From Bacillus_BD oryzisoli_A (GTDB lineage Bacteria > Bacillota > Bacilli > Bacillales > Cytobacillaceae): a DNA stretch of 64,000 nt. Each line of letters begins with the position of its first letter. Position 1 is the stretch's first letter. Made by a program: the position numbers and the translations under genes. The notes below the pieces were generated by a model. It was not told where the DNA came from and made no database searches. It saw only the letters and a list, made by a program, of their open reading frames with translations. Positions 25,658 to 34,538 of this stretch are shown piece by piece. The DNA lies in contig NZ_JBHZRC010000005.1 in NCBI RefSeq assembly GCF_043641075.1, positions 186,001 through 250,000 on the forward strand. Direction: 5' to 3'.

Positions 25658-26865
25658 GTTTAGTAGAAAGTTTTAAATTAGCGCTTTACTCAATTTGGAA
25701 GCATAAGGTTCGTTCCATATTAACCATGCTGGGCGTTATTATTGGTGTAGCCGCTGTTATTATTATTGTCGCCATTGGCCAAGGGGCAAAGACGAAAATG
25801 ACAGAAGAGCTGTTCAGTACAGACAAAAATGCAGTGGATATTTTCTATCAACCCATGCCTGCCGAGGGAGAAGATGAATCCGAGATGCTCTGGACGGAGC
25901 CGGAAATAACCTCTGAGGATATTGAACTGCTATCAGGAGTACCAGGTGTAGAAGCCGTGATCGCTACAAATCAGGGCTGGGGTCCGATGGTGTATGATGA
26001 TCAGAAAGGTGATATGGAAATTACAGGGGTCGGCCCCGAGTTTTTTTCTGCAAGAAAAATTCAAGTGGTTGAAGGAAGAACCATCAATACGCGCGATAAT
26101 GACGGAATGAACCGTGTGGTTATGATCGATACGGTGGCAAGAGATAAATTTTTCAAGGGGAAAGAAGACATTATTGGTGAGATTATTGACTTAAATGGTA
26201 ATCCATATAAATTAGTCGGTGTGTATGAATCTCCCATACCGGAGCAGTACCGCGTAAGTGAAAACGGTGAGATGCTTATGCCGAGAAAGGTTATTACCAT
26301 GATGTTTGGGAATCGAGAGATTGAGAGATTAGCCATTGTGGCAAGCGACCCGGAGAAAATCTCTGAAACAGGTCAGTTTGCTGCGGATACGTTAACCCAG
26401 AAAAAAAAGCTGGAGGACGGAATGTATGCAATCAATGATTTTTCACAATATGAACAAGAGGTAGACACCGTTATTACATTGATGACCCTGTTTATTGGGA
26501 GTATCGCAGGAATTTCCCTTTTAGTCGGAGGAATCGGGGTTATGAATATTATGCTGGTTTCCGTAACAGAAAGAACGAGGGAAATCGGAATCAGAAAAGC
26601 AATCGGTGCTACAAGAGGCCGGATCCTATTGCAGTTTTTAATAGAATCGATGACGTTGACTTTAATAGGGGGACTGATCGGTATTGGTCTTGCCATGGTT
26701 GCATCCATGGCTGTGACGAAATTCTCACCGATTGCAGCGACGGTAAGCCCGCTCGTTATCATCATCGGTGTAGGATTTTCAGCCTTTATTGGCATCATCT
26801 TTGGCATCCTTCCAGCCAACAAAGCAGCAAAACTCAGCCCAATCGAGGCATTACGGTATGAATAA
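25654..26865 (+). CDS. MacB-type ABC permease of the exporter (YknZ-like)
   Basis: The 403-residue protein has one N-terminal transmembrane helix, an about 230-residue extracytoplasmic MacB core domain, and three C-terminal helices. The last part contains GGIGVMNIMLVSVTERTREIGIRKAIGA, the FtsX/MacB coupling motif (over 26530-26610). ATGA overlap with the ATPase shows coupling. With its partners it forms a three-part exporter such as YknXYZ, known in B. subtilis for protection against the SdpC toxin; no YknW-like gene is seen. Confidence 0.92.
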   Translation: MSLVESFKLALYSIWKHKVRSILTMLGVIIGVAAVIIIVAIGQGAKTKMTEELFSTDKNAVDIFYQPMPAEGEDESEMLWTEPEITSEDIELLSGVPGVEAVIATNQGWGPMVYDDQKGDMEITGVGPEFFSARKIQVVEGRTINTRDNDGMNRVVMIDTVARDKFFKGKEDIIGEIIDLNGNPYKLVGVYESPIPEQYRVSENGEMLMPRKVITMMFGNREIERLAIVASDPEKISETGQFAADTLTQKKKLEDGMYAINDFSQYEQEVDTVITLMTLFIGSIAGISLLVGGIGVMNIMLVSVTERTREIGIRKAIGATRGRILLQFLIESMTLTLIGGLIGIGLAMVASMAVTKFSPIAATVSPLVIIIGVGFSAFIGIIFGILPANKAAKLSPIEALRYE

Positions 26866-26899
26866 AGCAGAGGCGGTTCTTCCGCTACTAATTCAATTG

Positions 26900-26928
26900 A
26901 AAAAGGACTAATTGCAGTCCTTTTTTTA
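26900..26928 (+). terminator. Intrinsic terminator after the exporter operon
   Basis: AAAAGGACT pairs with AGTCCTTTT, followed by further T. Confidence 0.85.
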
Positions 26929-27122
26929 TTTAATAGAGCAGGAAAAATAATTGAAAAAATTAGCAATATATTCAACTGAATTTTTAGCATTCTATTCATA
27001 AAGATGTTATGTTTGGATTACGGAAGATATGTTTGGCAACTTTTTAATAGATATAGTGTTTGTTTTAGCAGAATCATCATACAAATAATAAAGAAGATAT
27101 TTATATAGAAGGAATGTGTTAT

Positions 27123-29507
27123 ATGAATGAGGAGCTACTAATAAATGCAGATGCGTGCTATCGATTGGCTGAGCAGAAGGCTGCTCATTATTTTAATACA
27201 CTCTCTGATCAGGTTATGCAGCAGAGCTATGTTCCAGTTTTGACAAAAGATATACAAGCTTGGAAGCAGAACCATATTCGTCATCATTCCATATTATCCT
27301 TTCTATCACCGGAGAAGGGAAATAAGAAGCCTCAGGGATACCACAATTATATTCAATGGCTAGATTACACAGGCAAGCTAGATCGTTATCTCGAACGAAG
27401 CATCTCATATATTTTCATGAGGGACCTCGGGAAGGCATTGAATTCACCACATACACAGAAAAGGGTCCAGCGTGTTGTTGGAAATTTGAAAAAGAACCTT
27501 ACCAGTTCTAAAACAAAAAGCAAAGAAGATAAAACAGATACGTTCAGTATGGCCGGTTTGTATCGTAAGGCTCAGAAGGAGGGCATCGAATCCACCTTTA
27601 TCTGGCTAATGAACAAATTAAAGACTGTATCCTCCCGTATACCGGAGGGGATAGATGCCGTGCATGCCGAGCGGAAGCTTATCAAAATTATTGCAGGAGT
27701 CATGATGCATGAAATAGAGGAAATGGATGAAGGGATATCCCTTAAAGAACGCAGCAGGAAACTTGATATAGCCATCAGGCTGGGCTATTCCTATGGTTTA
27801 ACCTATCCCTTCATTGATGACCTTCTTGATTCCGGCGTCTTATCAGCTGATGAGAACCAGCAATATTCTAATTTAATACGGACAACCCTTGTTACCGGCA
27901 TTGTTCCGGAGTTGGGAGAATGGCACGGAAAGAATGCCGGCCTAATCCAATTTATTCATTCAGAACTCCGGGAGGCCTTCGAGTATATACAAGCGCATCT
28001 TCATAGAGAGACAAAAGAGTTTTTTTTCGAACAGGCCTTTGTATTTTTCCATTCCCAGGAAATAGATCGGATGAAAGATTTAACCCAGCCAAATTACACA
28101 AATGAAGAACTATACATACCAGTCATTTTAAAATCAGCTTGTTCTCGGCTGATTGCTCGGTCTGTTATTAGTGCTCCCCGAGATGAAGACTTTGACAACC
28201 AAACATTTTTTTACGGTATTTATAACCAGCTTGCTGATGATTTTGCTGATATGTTTGATGATATGGAGGAAGGGGCAGTTACTCCCTATACGTATTATCT
28301 GAAGTATCATGATAAGCGTCCTGACTTGATTAACCCCTTTGAATTATATTGGACGGTCATTTTTCATTTAATACACGATGTCTATCACTCAGATTCCAAT
28401 ACCCGCGAAGTCATATTGGACAGGGCTATTAACGGTTTGAAACGTTTTAAAGAGCGAATGGGCCCCGAAAAGTATAATGAAATTATGGTGCTTTTCACTT
28501 CGAACATTCCAAAATTGAATCGGGTTATTCAAAAAATGGTGCAAAAAGCAGATGATGTCGATTTCTTTGATAAACTGCTGAGGGATCATATAATCACCAT
28601 TCTGAAAAATGAACGAAACGAGCAGGAGGAATTTTTAGAAACAATAAAAACCGTACGTTCTCAAATCAATGATACCTTATCTATTCCTAAAGATAAGAAG
28701 ACTGCTCTATTGAAAGAGCCAATTATTGAAGCCGCCAACTACAGTCTTGAAGGTGATGGAAAGCGTTTGAGACCGATTATGACCTGGGCCATGGGTGTTA
28801 ATGGATATGGATTAAAAAGTACTGCAATCATACCGCTTTTGAAATCATTGGAATACATGCATACTGCCTCCTTAATCTTTGATGACCTGCCATCACAGGA
28901 TAATGCATCCATCAGAAGAGGTCATCCGACCCTGCATCAGGCCTATAACATCTCCACAGCGGAATTGACCGGTCTCTTTCTAACGCAACGTGCGGTTAGG
29001 GAACAGGCATCCCTTAACCAATTTGATTCGAAGACAGTCCTTCAATTGGTTCACTACTCGGCCCAAAAGACTGAGGAAATGTGCCGGGGACAGGCGATGG
29101 ATTTAGCATCAATTGGTAAACCATTAACACTGGAGCAATTAAATCTAATAGCGTTTTATAAAACCGGGATCGCATTCGAAGCTTCCCTTATCATGCCTGC
29201 GCTTCTTGCACAGGCGCAAGAAAAGGAATTAGAAACGTTGAAAAAATTTGCTTACCATGCTGGTATTGCCTTTCAAATTAAAGATGATCTGCTTGATGTT
29301 GAAGGAGATATTGATGTGATAGGAAAACCTGTTGGTAAAGATGTAGAAAACCATAACTCAACATTTGTATCAATTCTAGGTCTGGAAGGTGCTAAAAAGG
29401 AAATGTGGGAACATTTCTGTCTAGCAACAGAAGCGTTGCAGGAGGTTCCAAGAAATACCACTTTTCTGAAGCATCTATTGAACTATATAGTGAATCGGGA
29501 TCATTAA
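27123..29507 (+). CDS. Two-domain polyprenyl diphosphate synthase-like protein
   Basis: The ATG at 27123 has AGAAGGA 9 bases upstream and gives 794 residues, more than twice a normal prenyl synthase. The C-terminal 280 residues are a trans-prenyltransferase of the IspA type: LEGDGKRLRP, first Asp motif DDLPSQD at 587-593 with RRGHPT after it, and second motif KDDLLDVEGD at 720-729. The N-terminal 500 residues are helical. They carry two further Asp-rich stretches, FIDDLLDSG at 230-238 and DDFADMFDD at 372-380, that could be a second isoprenoid synthase fold. The gene stands alone between terminators. The product, a linear prenyl diphosphate or a terpene, is unknown. Confidence 0.8.
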   Translation: MNEELLINADACYRLAEQKAAHYFNTLSDQVMQQSYVPVLTKDIQAWKQNHIRHHSILSFLSPEKGNKKPQGYHNYIQWLDYTGKLDRYLERSISYIFMRDLGKALNSPHTQKRVQRVVGNLKKNLTSSKTKSKEDKTDTFSMAGLYRKAQKEGIESTFIWLMNKLKTVSSRIPEGIDAVHAERKLIKIIAGVMMHEIEEMDEGISLKERSRKLDIAIRLGYSYGLTYPFIDDLLDSGVLSADENQQYSNLIRTTLVTGIVPELGEWHGKNAGLIQFIHSELREAFEYIQAHLHRETKEFFFEQAFVFFHSQEIDRMKDLTQPNYTNEELYIPVILKSACSRLIARSVISAPRDEDFDNQTFFYGIYNQLADDFADMFDDMEEGAVTPYTYYLKYHDKRPDLINPFELYWTVIFHLIHDVYHSDSNTREVILDRAINGLKRFKERMGPEKYNEIMVLFTSNIPKLNRVIQKMVQKADDVDFFDKLLRDHIITILKNERNEQEEFLETIKTVRSQINDTLSIPKDKKTALLKEPIIEAANYSLEGDGKRLRPIMTWAMGVNGYGLKSTAIIPLLKSLEYMHTASLIFDDLPSQDNASIRRGHPTLHQAYNISTAELTGLFLTQRAVREQASLNQFDSKTVLQLVHYSAQKTEEMCRGQAMDLASIGKPLTLEQLNLIAFYKTGIAFEASLIMPALLAQAQEKELETLKKFAYHAGIAFQIKDDLLDVEGDIDVIGKPVGKDVENHNSTFVSILGLEGAKKEMWEHFCLATEALQEVPRNTTFLKHLLNYIVNRDH

Positions 29508-29510
29508 CAC

Positions 29511-29545
29511 TATTATTACTATAGTAATAATGCGATGCTTTTTAT
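29511..29545 (+). terminator. Possible terminator after the prenyl synthase gene
   Basis: ATTATTAC pairs with GTAATAAT; the T run (CTTTTTA) comes about 7 bases later, so the call is weak. Confidence 0.4.
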
Positions 29546-29569
29546 AGTGAGCTAAACAAATATGATAGA

Positions 29570-29598
29570 TTGACAGGATCTAATAATTATTTTAAAAT
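29570..29598 (+). promoter_or_regulatory. Sigma-A promoter of the lysine transporter operon
   Basis: TTGACA at 29570 and TAAAAT at 29593 are 17 bases apart. The start would lie near 29605, about 35 bases before the riboswitch. Confidence 0.75.
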
Positions 29599-29640
29599 AC
29601 AAAATATAATTAGCTAATCGAATACAGCCTCACTTTTTAC

Positions 29641-29824
29641 AGGTGGGGTAGAGGTTGCGGGATTTAACAGTCTTTAGTGGAGTCTGAGGAGACGATGAGA
29701 CTAGGGAGAAGGAAATACCGCCGAAGCATGTAATATCCTCAATATTGCTTGCTGGGTCTGCAGCTAAGAACTGCAGGACTGTCTCAATAAACTTCCCGGT
29801 TTATTGAGGGGTGCTATCTCATTA
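29641..29824 (+). ncRNA. Lysine riboswitch (L-box)
   Basis: The segment shows the conserved L-box parts in order: GGGGTAGAGGTTGCGGG, GGAGTCTGAGGAGACGATGAG with the kink-turn/loop-E-like side, GGGAGAAGG then ACCGCCGAAGC, GCTTGCTGGGTCTGC, GGACTGTCTC and finally GGGGTGCTATCTC. The order and spacing match the B. subtilis lysC leader. A terminator follows at 29865, so lysine should stop transcription of the ABC transporter genes. This also tells that the transporter carries lysine or a related basic amino acid. Confidence 0.95.
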
Positions 29825-29864
29825 TGGGAAAAGAAGAGGGAAATTTAGGCCTGTTGCAAATACA

Positions 29865-29895
29865 AGGACCTGAGTTTAGCTCAGGTCTTTTTTTG
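29865..29895 (+). terminator. Riboswitch-controlled terminator
   Basis: GACCTGAG pairs with CTCAGGTC and is followed by TTTTTTTG, about 100 bases before the first transporter gene. Confidence 0.9.
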
Positions 29896-29996
29896 TTGAA
29901 AGAAATGCCTGAATAAACAAAAATTCTGTAAGAAAATGCAGGGAAAGAGGAATAATAGATAGAACTACCATTAAACTAAAAAAGGAGAGGAAAAGG

Positions 29997-30842
29997 ATGA
30001 GAAAAAAATTAGCATTATTTTTAACAGTTACACTTGCTGCACTTTTATTTATATCAGGCTGCGGCAACGGCAGTACATCTGACGAATCAAAGGATGCAGC
30101 AAAGAATGATAAGACATTTACAATTGGTCTTGAAGCAGGATATGCACCCTTCAACTGGACACAAATGGATGATTCCAATGGTGCTGTAAAAATGGATGGC
30201 AATGCAGAATATGCGGGCGGTTATGATGTTGAAATTGCCAAGAAAATAGCTGAAGGCTTAGGAAAAGAATTAGTGATTGTGAAAACAGAATGGGATGGAC
30301 TTGTACCTGCGTTGACTTCAGGGAAAATTGATGCCATTATCGCAGGTATGTCTCCAACAGCTGAACGTAAAGAGACTATTGATTTCACGGATAACTACTA
30401 TAAATCAGATTTAGTAATGGTTGTAAAAAAAGGCGGCAAGTATGAAAATGCGAAAACCCTTAAGGATTTTAAAGGCGCGAAGGTTTCAGCACAATTAAAT
30501 ACATTCCACTACTCAGTGATTGACCAAATTGACGGTGTTCAAAAGCAGCCGGCAATGGATAACTTCCCGGCCATGAGGGTTGCCCTTGAATCAGGGGTTA
30601 TTGATGGATACGTTTCCGAACGTCCAGAAGCTGTGAGTGCTTCATCTGCAAATGATAACTTTGCGATGGTGGAATTTACTGAGGGCTTTGAAACATCTGA
30701 TGATGATACGGCTATTGCAGTAGGGGTTGCAAAGGATAGTGACTTAACAGAAGAAATCAATAAAATCTTAGCTGGAATTTCTGAAGAAGAACGCCAGCAG
30801 ATTATGGACAATGCTATAAAGAACCAACCAGCAGCTGAATAA
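29997..30842 (+). CDS. Lysine/polar amino-acid ABC transporter binding lipoprotein
   Basis: This 281-residue protein has a lipoprotein signal peptide ending in FISGC, then a family 3 solute-binding fold: FTIGLEAGYAPFNW, GGYDVEIAKKIAEGLG, GLVPALTSGKIDAIIAGMSPTAERKE (over 30298-30373) and DFTDNYY. It should capture amino acid outside the membrane and pass it to the permease encoded next. The lysine riboswitch upstream points to lysine as substrate. GGAGAGG is the ribosome site. Confidence 0.93.
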   Translation: MRKKLALFLTVTLAALLFISGCGNGSTSDESKDAAKNDKTFTIGLEAGYAPFNWTQMDDSNGAVKMDGNAEYAGGYDVEIAKKIAEGLGKELVIVKTEWDGLVPALTSGKIDAIIAGMSPTAERKETIDFTDNYYKSDLVMVVKKGGKYENAKTLKDFKGAKVSAQLNTFHYSVIDQIDGVQKQPAMDNFPAMRVALESGVIDGYVSERPEAVSASSANDNFAMVEFTEGFETSDDDTAIAVGVAKDSDLTEEINKILAGISEEERQQIMDNAIKNQPAAE

Positions 30843-30903
30843 TGATCATGTGGAACCGAGTGCAGTATAACGCATTCGGTTTCATGGTTATAGGAGGAGA
30901 AAC

Positions 30904-31668
30904 ATGAGCTTTGAGTGGGTAGTCAAAATAATTTCAGAGAACTGGCCAATGTTCCTTCGCGGGGCAGGTGTGACGCTGTTCATATCAATTATAGGTACGA
31001 TAGTGGGTTCCTTGATTGGATTATTAATCGGTGTCATACGAACAATCCCAATCCCTGAGCGGGGACCTAAGAAAATAGTTTTAAAAGTGGTTAATGCCAT
31101 TCTTTCTATTTATATTGAATTTTTCCGTGGTACGCCAATGATTGTACAGGCAATGGTTATTTTCTATGGGTCAGCGTTAGCATTCGGGTTTGATATGGAC
31201 CGGTTGTATGCGGCCGTTTTTATCGTGTCGATTAATACAGGTGCCTATATGTCGGAAATTGTCCGCGGCGGGATTGTCTCGATAGATAAAGGACAATTTG
31301 AAGCAGCACAGGCCATCGGGATGAATCATTTTCAGACGATGTTTAATGTGGTCCTGCCACAGGTAATTAGAAATATTTTACCAGCAACCGGAAATGAATT
31401 TGTTATTAATATTAAAGACACATCGGTATTGAACGTTATTTCAGTTTCAGAGCTATTCTTCCAGACCAAGTCGATAGCAGGCAACAACTTTAGATATTTT
31501 GAATCATTCTTTGTTGCGTGTATTTTATATTTTATTATGACCTTTGCCGTGACAAGAATATTGCGCTGGGTTGAAAGAAAACTGGACGGTCCGGACAACT
31601 ATATTATGATGGGAAATCAAATGCAGGTTGAAACGCCAGAAGACATTATGCGCAAGGAAAAAAATTAG
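30904..31668 (+). CDS. Lysine/polar amino-acid ABC transporter permease
   Basis: The 254-residue protein has about five transmembrane helices and the HEAT/GlnP-type motif GTPMIVQ followed by AAVFIVSINTGAYMSEIVRGG and FEAAQAIGMNHFQTMFNVVLPQ (these lie over 31207-31360). It is the membrane channel of the uptake system; AGGAGG precedes the ATG. Only one permease gene is present, so it should act as a homodimer. Confidence 0.93.
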   Translation: MSFEWVVKIISENWPMFLRGAGVTLFISIIGTIVGSLIGLLIGVIRTIPIPERGPKKIVLKVVNAILSIYIEFFRGTPMIVQAMVIFYGSALAFGFDMDRLYAAVFIVSINTGAYMSEIVRGGIVSIDKGQFEAAQAIGMNHFQTMFNVVLPQVIRNILPATGNEFVINIKDTSVLNVISVSELFFQTKSIAGNNFRYFESFFVACILYFIMTFAVTRILRWVERKLDGPDNYIMMGNQMQVETPEDIMRKEKN

Positions 31669-31688
31669 ACGAAGGAGGAAGAGCAACA

Positions 31689-32426
31689 GTGGAAAAAGTA
31701 ATCGATATTCAGCATTTAAGTAAATCCTTCGGGTCGCATGAAGTATTGAAGGACATTGATTTTTCTGTAAATAAAGGAGAAGTAGTTTGCATCATCGGTT
31801 CCTCTGGTTCAGGGAAATCAACTCTTCTTCGTTGTGTCAATCTCCTTGAGAAACCGAGCGGCGGCCAGATTATTTATAACGGAGAAAATATTCTCGATGA
31901 CAAGCATGATGTATATGAGTACCGAAAAAATCTTGGAATGGTCTTCCAGCAATTTAATCTGTTTAATAACCATAATGTCTTAAACAATTGTACGGTAGGG
32001 CAAATAAAGGTGTTGAAGCGTTCAAAGCAAGAGGCAGAACAGGTTGCTTTGAAATATTTGAAGGTTGTTGGAATGGATAAATTCATTAATGCCAAGCCAA
32101 AGCAATTATCAGGAGGTCAAAAACAGCGTGTTGCCATTGCAAGAGCGCTTTCGATGGAACCGGCTGTTATGCTTTTCGATGAACCGACATCTGCTCTTGA
32201 TCCTGAAATGGTTGGAGAAGTTCTAAAGATCATGAAGGAGCTGGCTGAAACAGGTCTGACGATGCTAATCGTCACGCATGAAATGGAATTTGCAAGAGAG
32301 GTATCGGATCGTGTGGTATTTATGGACAAGGGTGTGATTGCTGAAGAAGGAAGTCCTGAGCAGCTATTCAACAATCCAACTGAAGAACGGACAAGAGAGT
32401 TCTTAAAGCGGACGTTAAATAAATAA
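31689..32426 (+). CDS. Lysine/polar amino-acid ABC transporter ATPase
   Basis: The 245-residue protein has Walker A GSSGSGKST, signature LSGGQKQRVAIARALS, Walker B VMLFDEPTSALD and VTHEMEFAREVSDRVVFM, the GlnQ/HisP branch of ABC ATPases. The start is GTG at 31689 with AAGGAGGAAG upstream. It completes the binding-protein, permease and ATPase operon under the lysine riboswitch. Confidence 0.94.
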   Translation: MEKVIDIQHLSKSFGSHEVLKDIDFSVNKGEVVCIIGSSGSGKSTLLRCVNLLEKPSGGQIIYNGENILDDKHDVYEYRKNLGMVFQQFNLFNNHNVLNNCTVGQIKVLKRSKQEAEQVALKYLKVVGMDKFINAKPKQLSGGQKQRVAIARALSMEPAVMLFDEPTSALDPEMVGEVLKIMKELAETGLTMLIVTHEMEFAREVSDRVVFMDKGVIAEEGSPEQLFNNPTEERTREFLKRTLNK

Positions 32427-32436
32427 CAATCAAAGG

Positions 32437-32469
32437 GTGAGCCCCAAAAGGGGCTTGCTCTTTTTTTGT
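32437..32469 (+). terminator. Intrinsic terminator after the lysine transporter operon
   Basis: GAGCCCC pairs with GGGGCTTGCTC around AAAA, followed by T7. Confidence 0.88.
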
Positions 32470-32804
32470 TTTCCATGAATTATCTACTGAATAACTAAAG
32501 AAAAAATAATTTTCAAAAAATTTATTGTATAATTACTACTATAACCATACTAAAAAGCTATATAAATATTATTGAAATTTTCTTGCTTTGGATTAAAATT
32601 ATTAATATAACAATGATTTACTATGAAAAATACCTATTGAAGAATAGGAGTTTGTGAAATTTTTATAATAAATATGAAAATTCTAAATATATTTACAACT
32701 ATTTTAATGTGTGATAACTTATTAATGACAAATATAACAGGTTTATTTAAAAATAAAAAAACCTGTTATATTAAAGATAAATGTTGATTAGGGGAGGAAC
32801 GTAC
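32470..32804 (+). promoter_or_regulatory. AT-rich control region of paaK
   Basis: No gene is seen. ATTTACTATGAA at 32616-32627 is repeated in front of paaA at 34362-34373 with similar flanks. A perfect 14-bp inverted repeat, AATATAACAGGTTT/AAACCTGTTATATT at 32731-32744 and 32759-32772, lies just before the ribosome site. It has no T tract after it and may be an operator or a 5' mRNA hairpin. Confidence 0.55.
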
Positions 32805-34130
32805 ATGATTATCCATAATGAAGAGGTTTTTTCACGCGAGGAGATGGAAGCGCTTCAGTTAAAGCGATTACAAGAAACAGTTGAAAGAGTATATAACAAA
32901 GTGCCGTTTTATCAAAACAAATTAACGGAAAGTAATCTAACACCTGAGAACATCCAATCTGTTGAGGATATTAAGAAGCTTCCTTTTACAAAGAAACAAG
33001 ATCTCCGTGATAACTATCCTTATGGCTTGTTTGCTGCGAACCAAAAGGAGATTGTTCGTATCCATGCTTCATCAGGTACAAGCGGAAAACCAACTGTTGT
33101 TGCTTATACTCAAAATGATATTGATAACTGGGCAAGTATCGTGGCACGAGCCATTGCAATTGCCGGAGGGGAGCCTGAAGGGGTCTTCCAAAATGCCTAT
33201 GGGTACGGCTTGTTTACAGGTGGTTTAGGGATTCATTATGGTGCAGAAAAACTTGGCATGGCAACGGTTCCTATATCAGGTGGGAATACGGACCGTCAAA
33301 TAACTGTTATAGAGGATTTTAAACCAACTGTTATCGCAGGGACACCTTCCTATATTTTAAAAGTAGCTGAGGAAATTAGTGCTCAAGGTAAAGATCCTCG
33401 TGATACATCATTGAAGTTTGGTATCTTTGGAGCAGAGCCTTGGTCAGAGGAAATGAGACGAGTATTAGAAGAGTCATTTGATATTAAGGCATGTGATATA
33501 TATGGTTTAAGTGAAGTTATGGGTCCTGGTGTGGCAATGGAATGTCATGAAGCACAAGATGGTCTACATATTGCAGAGGATCACTTTATCGTAGAAGTCA
33601 TTAATCCTGATACGCTTGAGCCGGTTCCAGATGGAGAAGAGGGAGAATTAGTTTTCACTAGTTTAACGAAGGAAGCATTTCCTGTTATACGATATAGAAC
33701 GGGTGATATTGCATCTATTACAAGGGAAAAATGTAAGTGTGGCAGAACGACAACAAGAATGTCCCGTGTAAAAGGGCGTATCGATGACATGTTAATTATT
33801 CGCGGTGTTAATGTATTCCCATCAGAGATTGAACATTTCCTCATTCAGCTAGAGGAACTAGCACCACATTATCAGGTTCATCTATTAAGAGAGGCTAATC
33901 TTGATATTGTAGAACTTCATGTTGAGATTACTGAAAGTATCTATCAACAAATAAATGGTGATATGGGACATGCAACCATTTCATCCATTAAGAAAGCTGT
34001 TCAACATTCAATGAAAAACCATTGCTTGGTTAGTATGAATGTTAAAGTGCTTCCTCCAAAAAGTATTCCTAGATCTGAAGGGAAGGCAGTACGTATCATA
34101 GACAGAAGACAAGAAAAGGTATTGGCATAA
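32805..34130 (+). CDS. paaK: Phenylacetate-CoA ligase
   Basis: The ATG at 32805 with GGGGAGG upstream gives 441 residues, the normal PaaK length. Motifs are SSGTSGKPTVVAYT (phosphate loop), GAEPWSEEMR, IYGLSEVMGPGVA and YRTGDIASI, all of the ANL superfamily PaaK branch. It activates phenylacetate with ATP and CoA, the first step of aerobic phenylacetate breakdown. It forms its own transcript, ending at the 34199 terminator, directly before the paaABCD operon. Confidence 0.95.
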   Translation: MIIHNEEVFSREEMEALQLKRLQETVERVYNKVPFYQNKLTESNLTPENIQSVEDIKKLPFTKKQDLRDNYPYGLFAANQKEIVRIHASSGTSGKPTVVAYTQNDIDNWASIVARAIAIAGGEPEGVFQNAYGYGLFTGGLGIHYGAEKLGMATVPISGGNTDRQITVIEDFKPTVIAGTPSYILKVAEEISAQGKDPRDTSLKFGIFGAEPWSEEMRRVLEESFDIKACDIYGLSEVMGPGVAMECHEAQDGLHIAEDHFIVEVINPDTLEPVPDGEEGELVFTSLTKEAFPVIRYRTGDIASITREKCKCGRTTTRMSRVKGRIDDMLIIRGVNVFPSEIEHFLIQLEELAPHYQVHLLREANLDIVELHVEITESIYQQINGDMGHATISSIKKAVQHSMKNHCLVSMNVKVLPPKSIPRSEGKAVRIIDRRQEKVLA

Positions 34131-34198
34131 TAAATAGCCTTTTTGTCGATATAAATATCTGAATCTTCGTAATAGATAGTAAAATTTGTAAATGATAG

Positions 34199-34239
34199 AA
34201 AAGGTACAGCTCCTATTGGCAATGGAGTTGTACCTTTTT
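34199..34239 (+). terminator. Intrinsic terminator after paaK
   Basis: AAAGGTACAGCTCC pairs with GGAGTTGTACCTTT, followed by TT. Confidence 0.88.
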
Positions 34240-34538
34240 CAGTTCTAGTTCCGTTGACATTCAAGCAAGGGATCTCTACTTCTTTCATAATCAAGAATGA
34301 AAATCCAACTGGGTGAATTTATTTATATAACAAGCGATTAAATTTTAAATGAATTAACGTTATTTACTATGAATAATATTGATGATATGATCACCACCTT
34401 TGAAGAATAATTGCTCTGAAAGTCCTTGATAATCCTACATAAATTTATAATATAAAAAATTATCAGAAAATGATTGCAATTCATATAACAGTAATTTATA
34501 ATAACGTTATAAAGTTGTTATATAGGGAGGCAAAACAA
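34240..34538 (+). promoter_or_regulatory. Control region of the paaA operon
   Basis: No gene is seen. It holds the second copy of ATTTACTATGAA (34362-34373). It also holds two boxes with the core AACGTTAT, near 34355 and 34502, the second just before the ribosome site. These are candidates for PaaX or other regulator binding. Confidence 0.45.
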
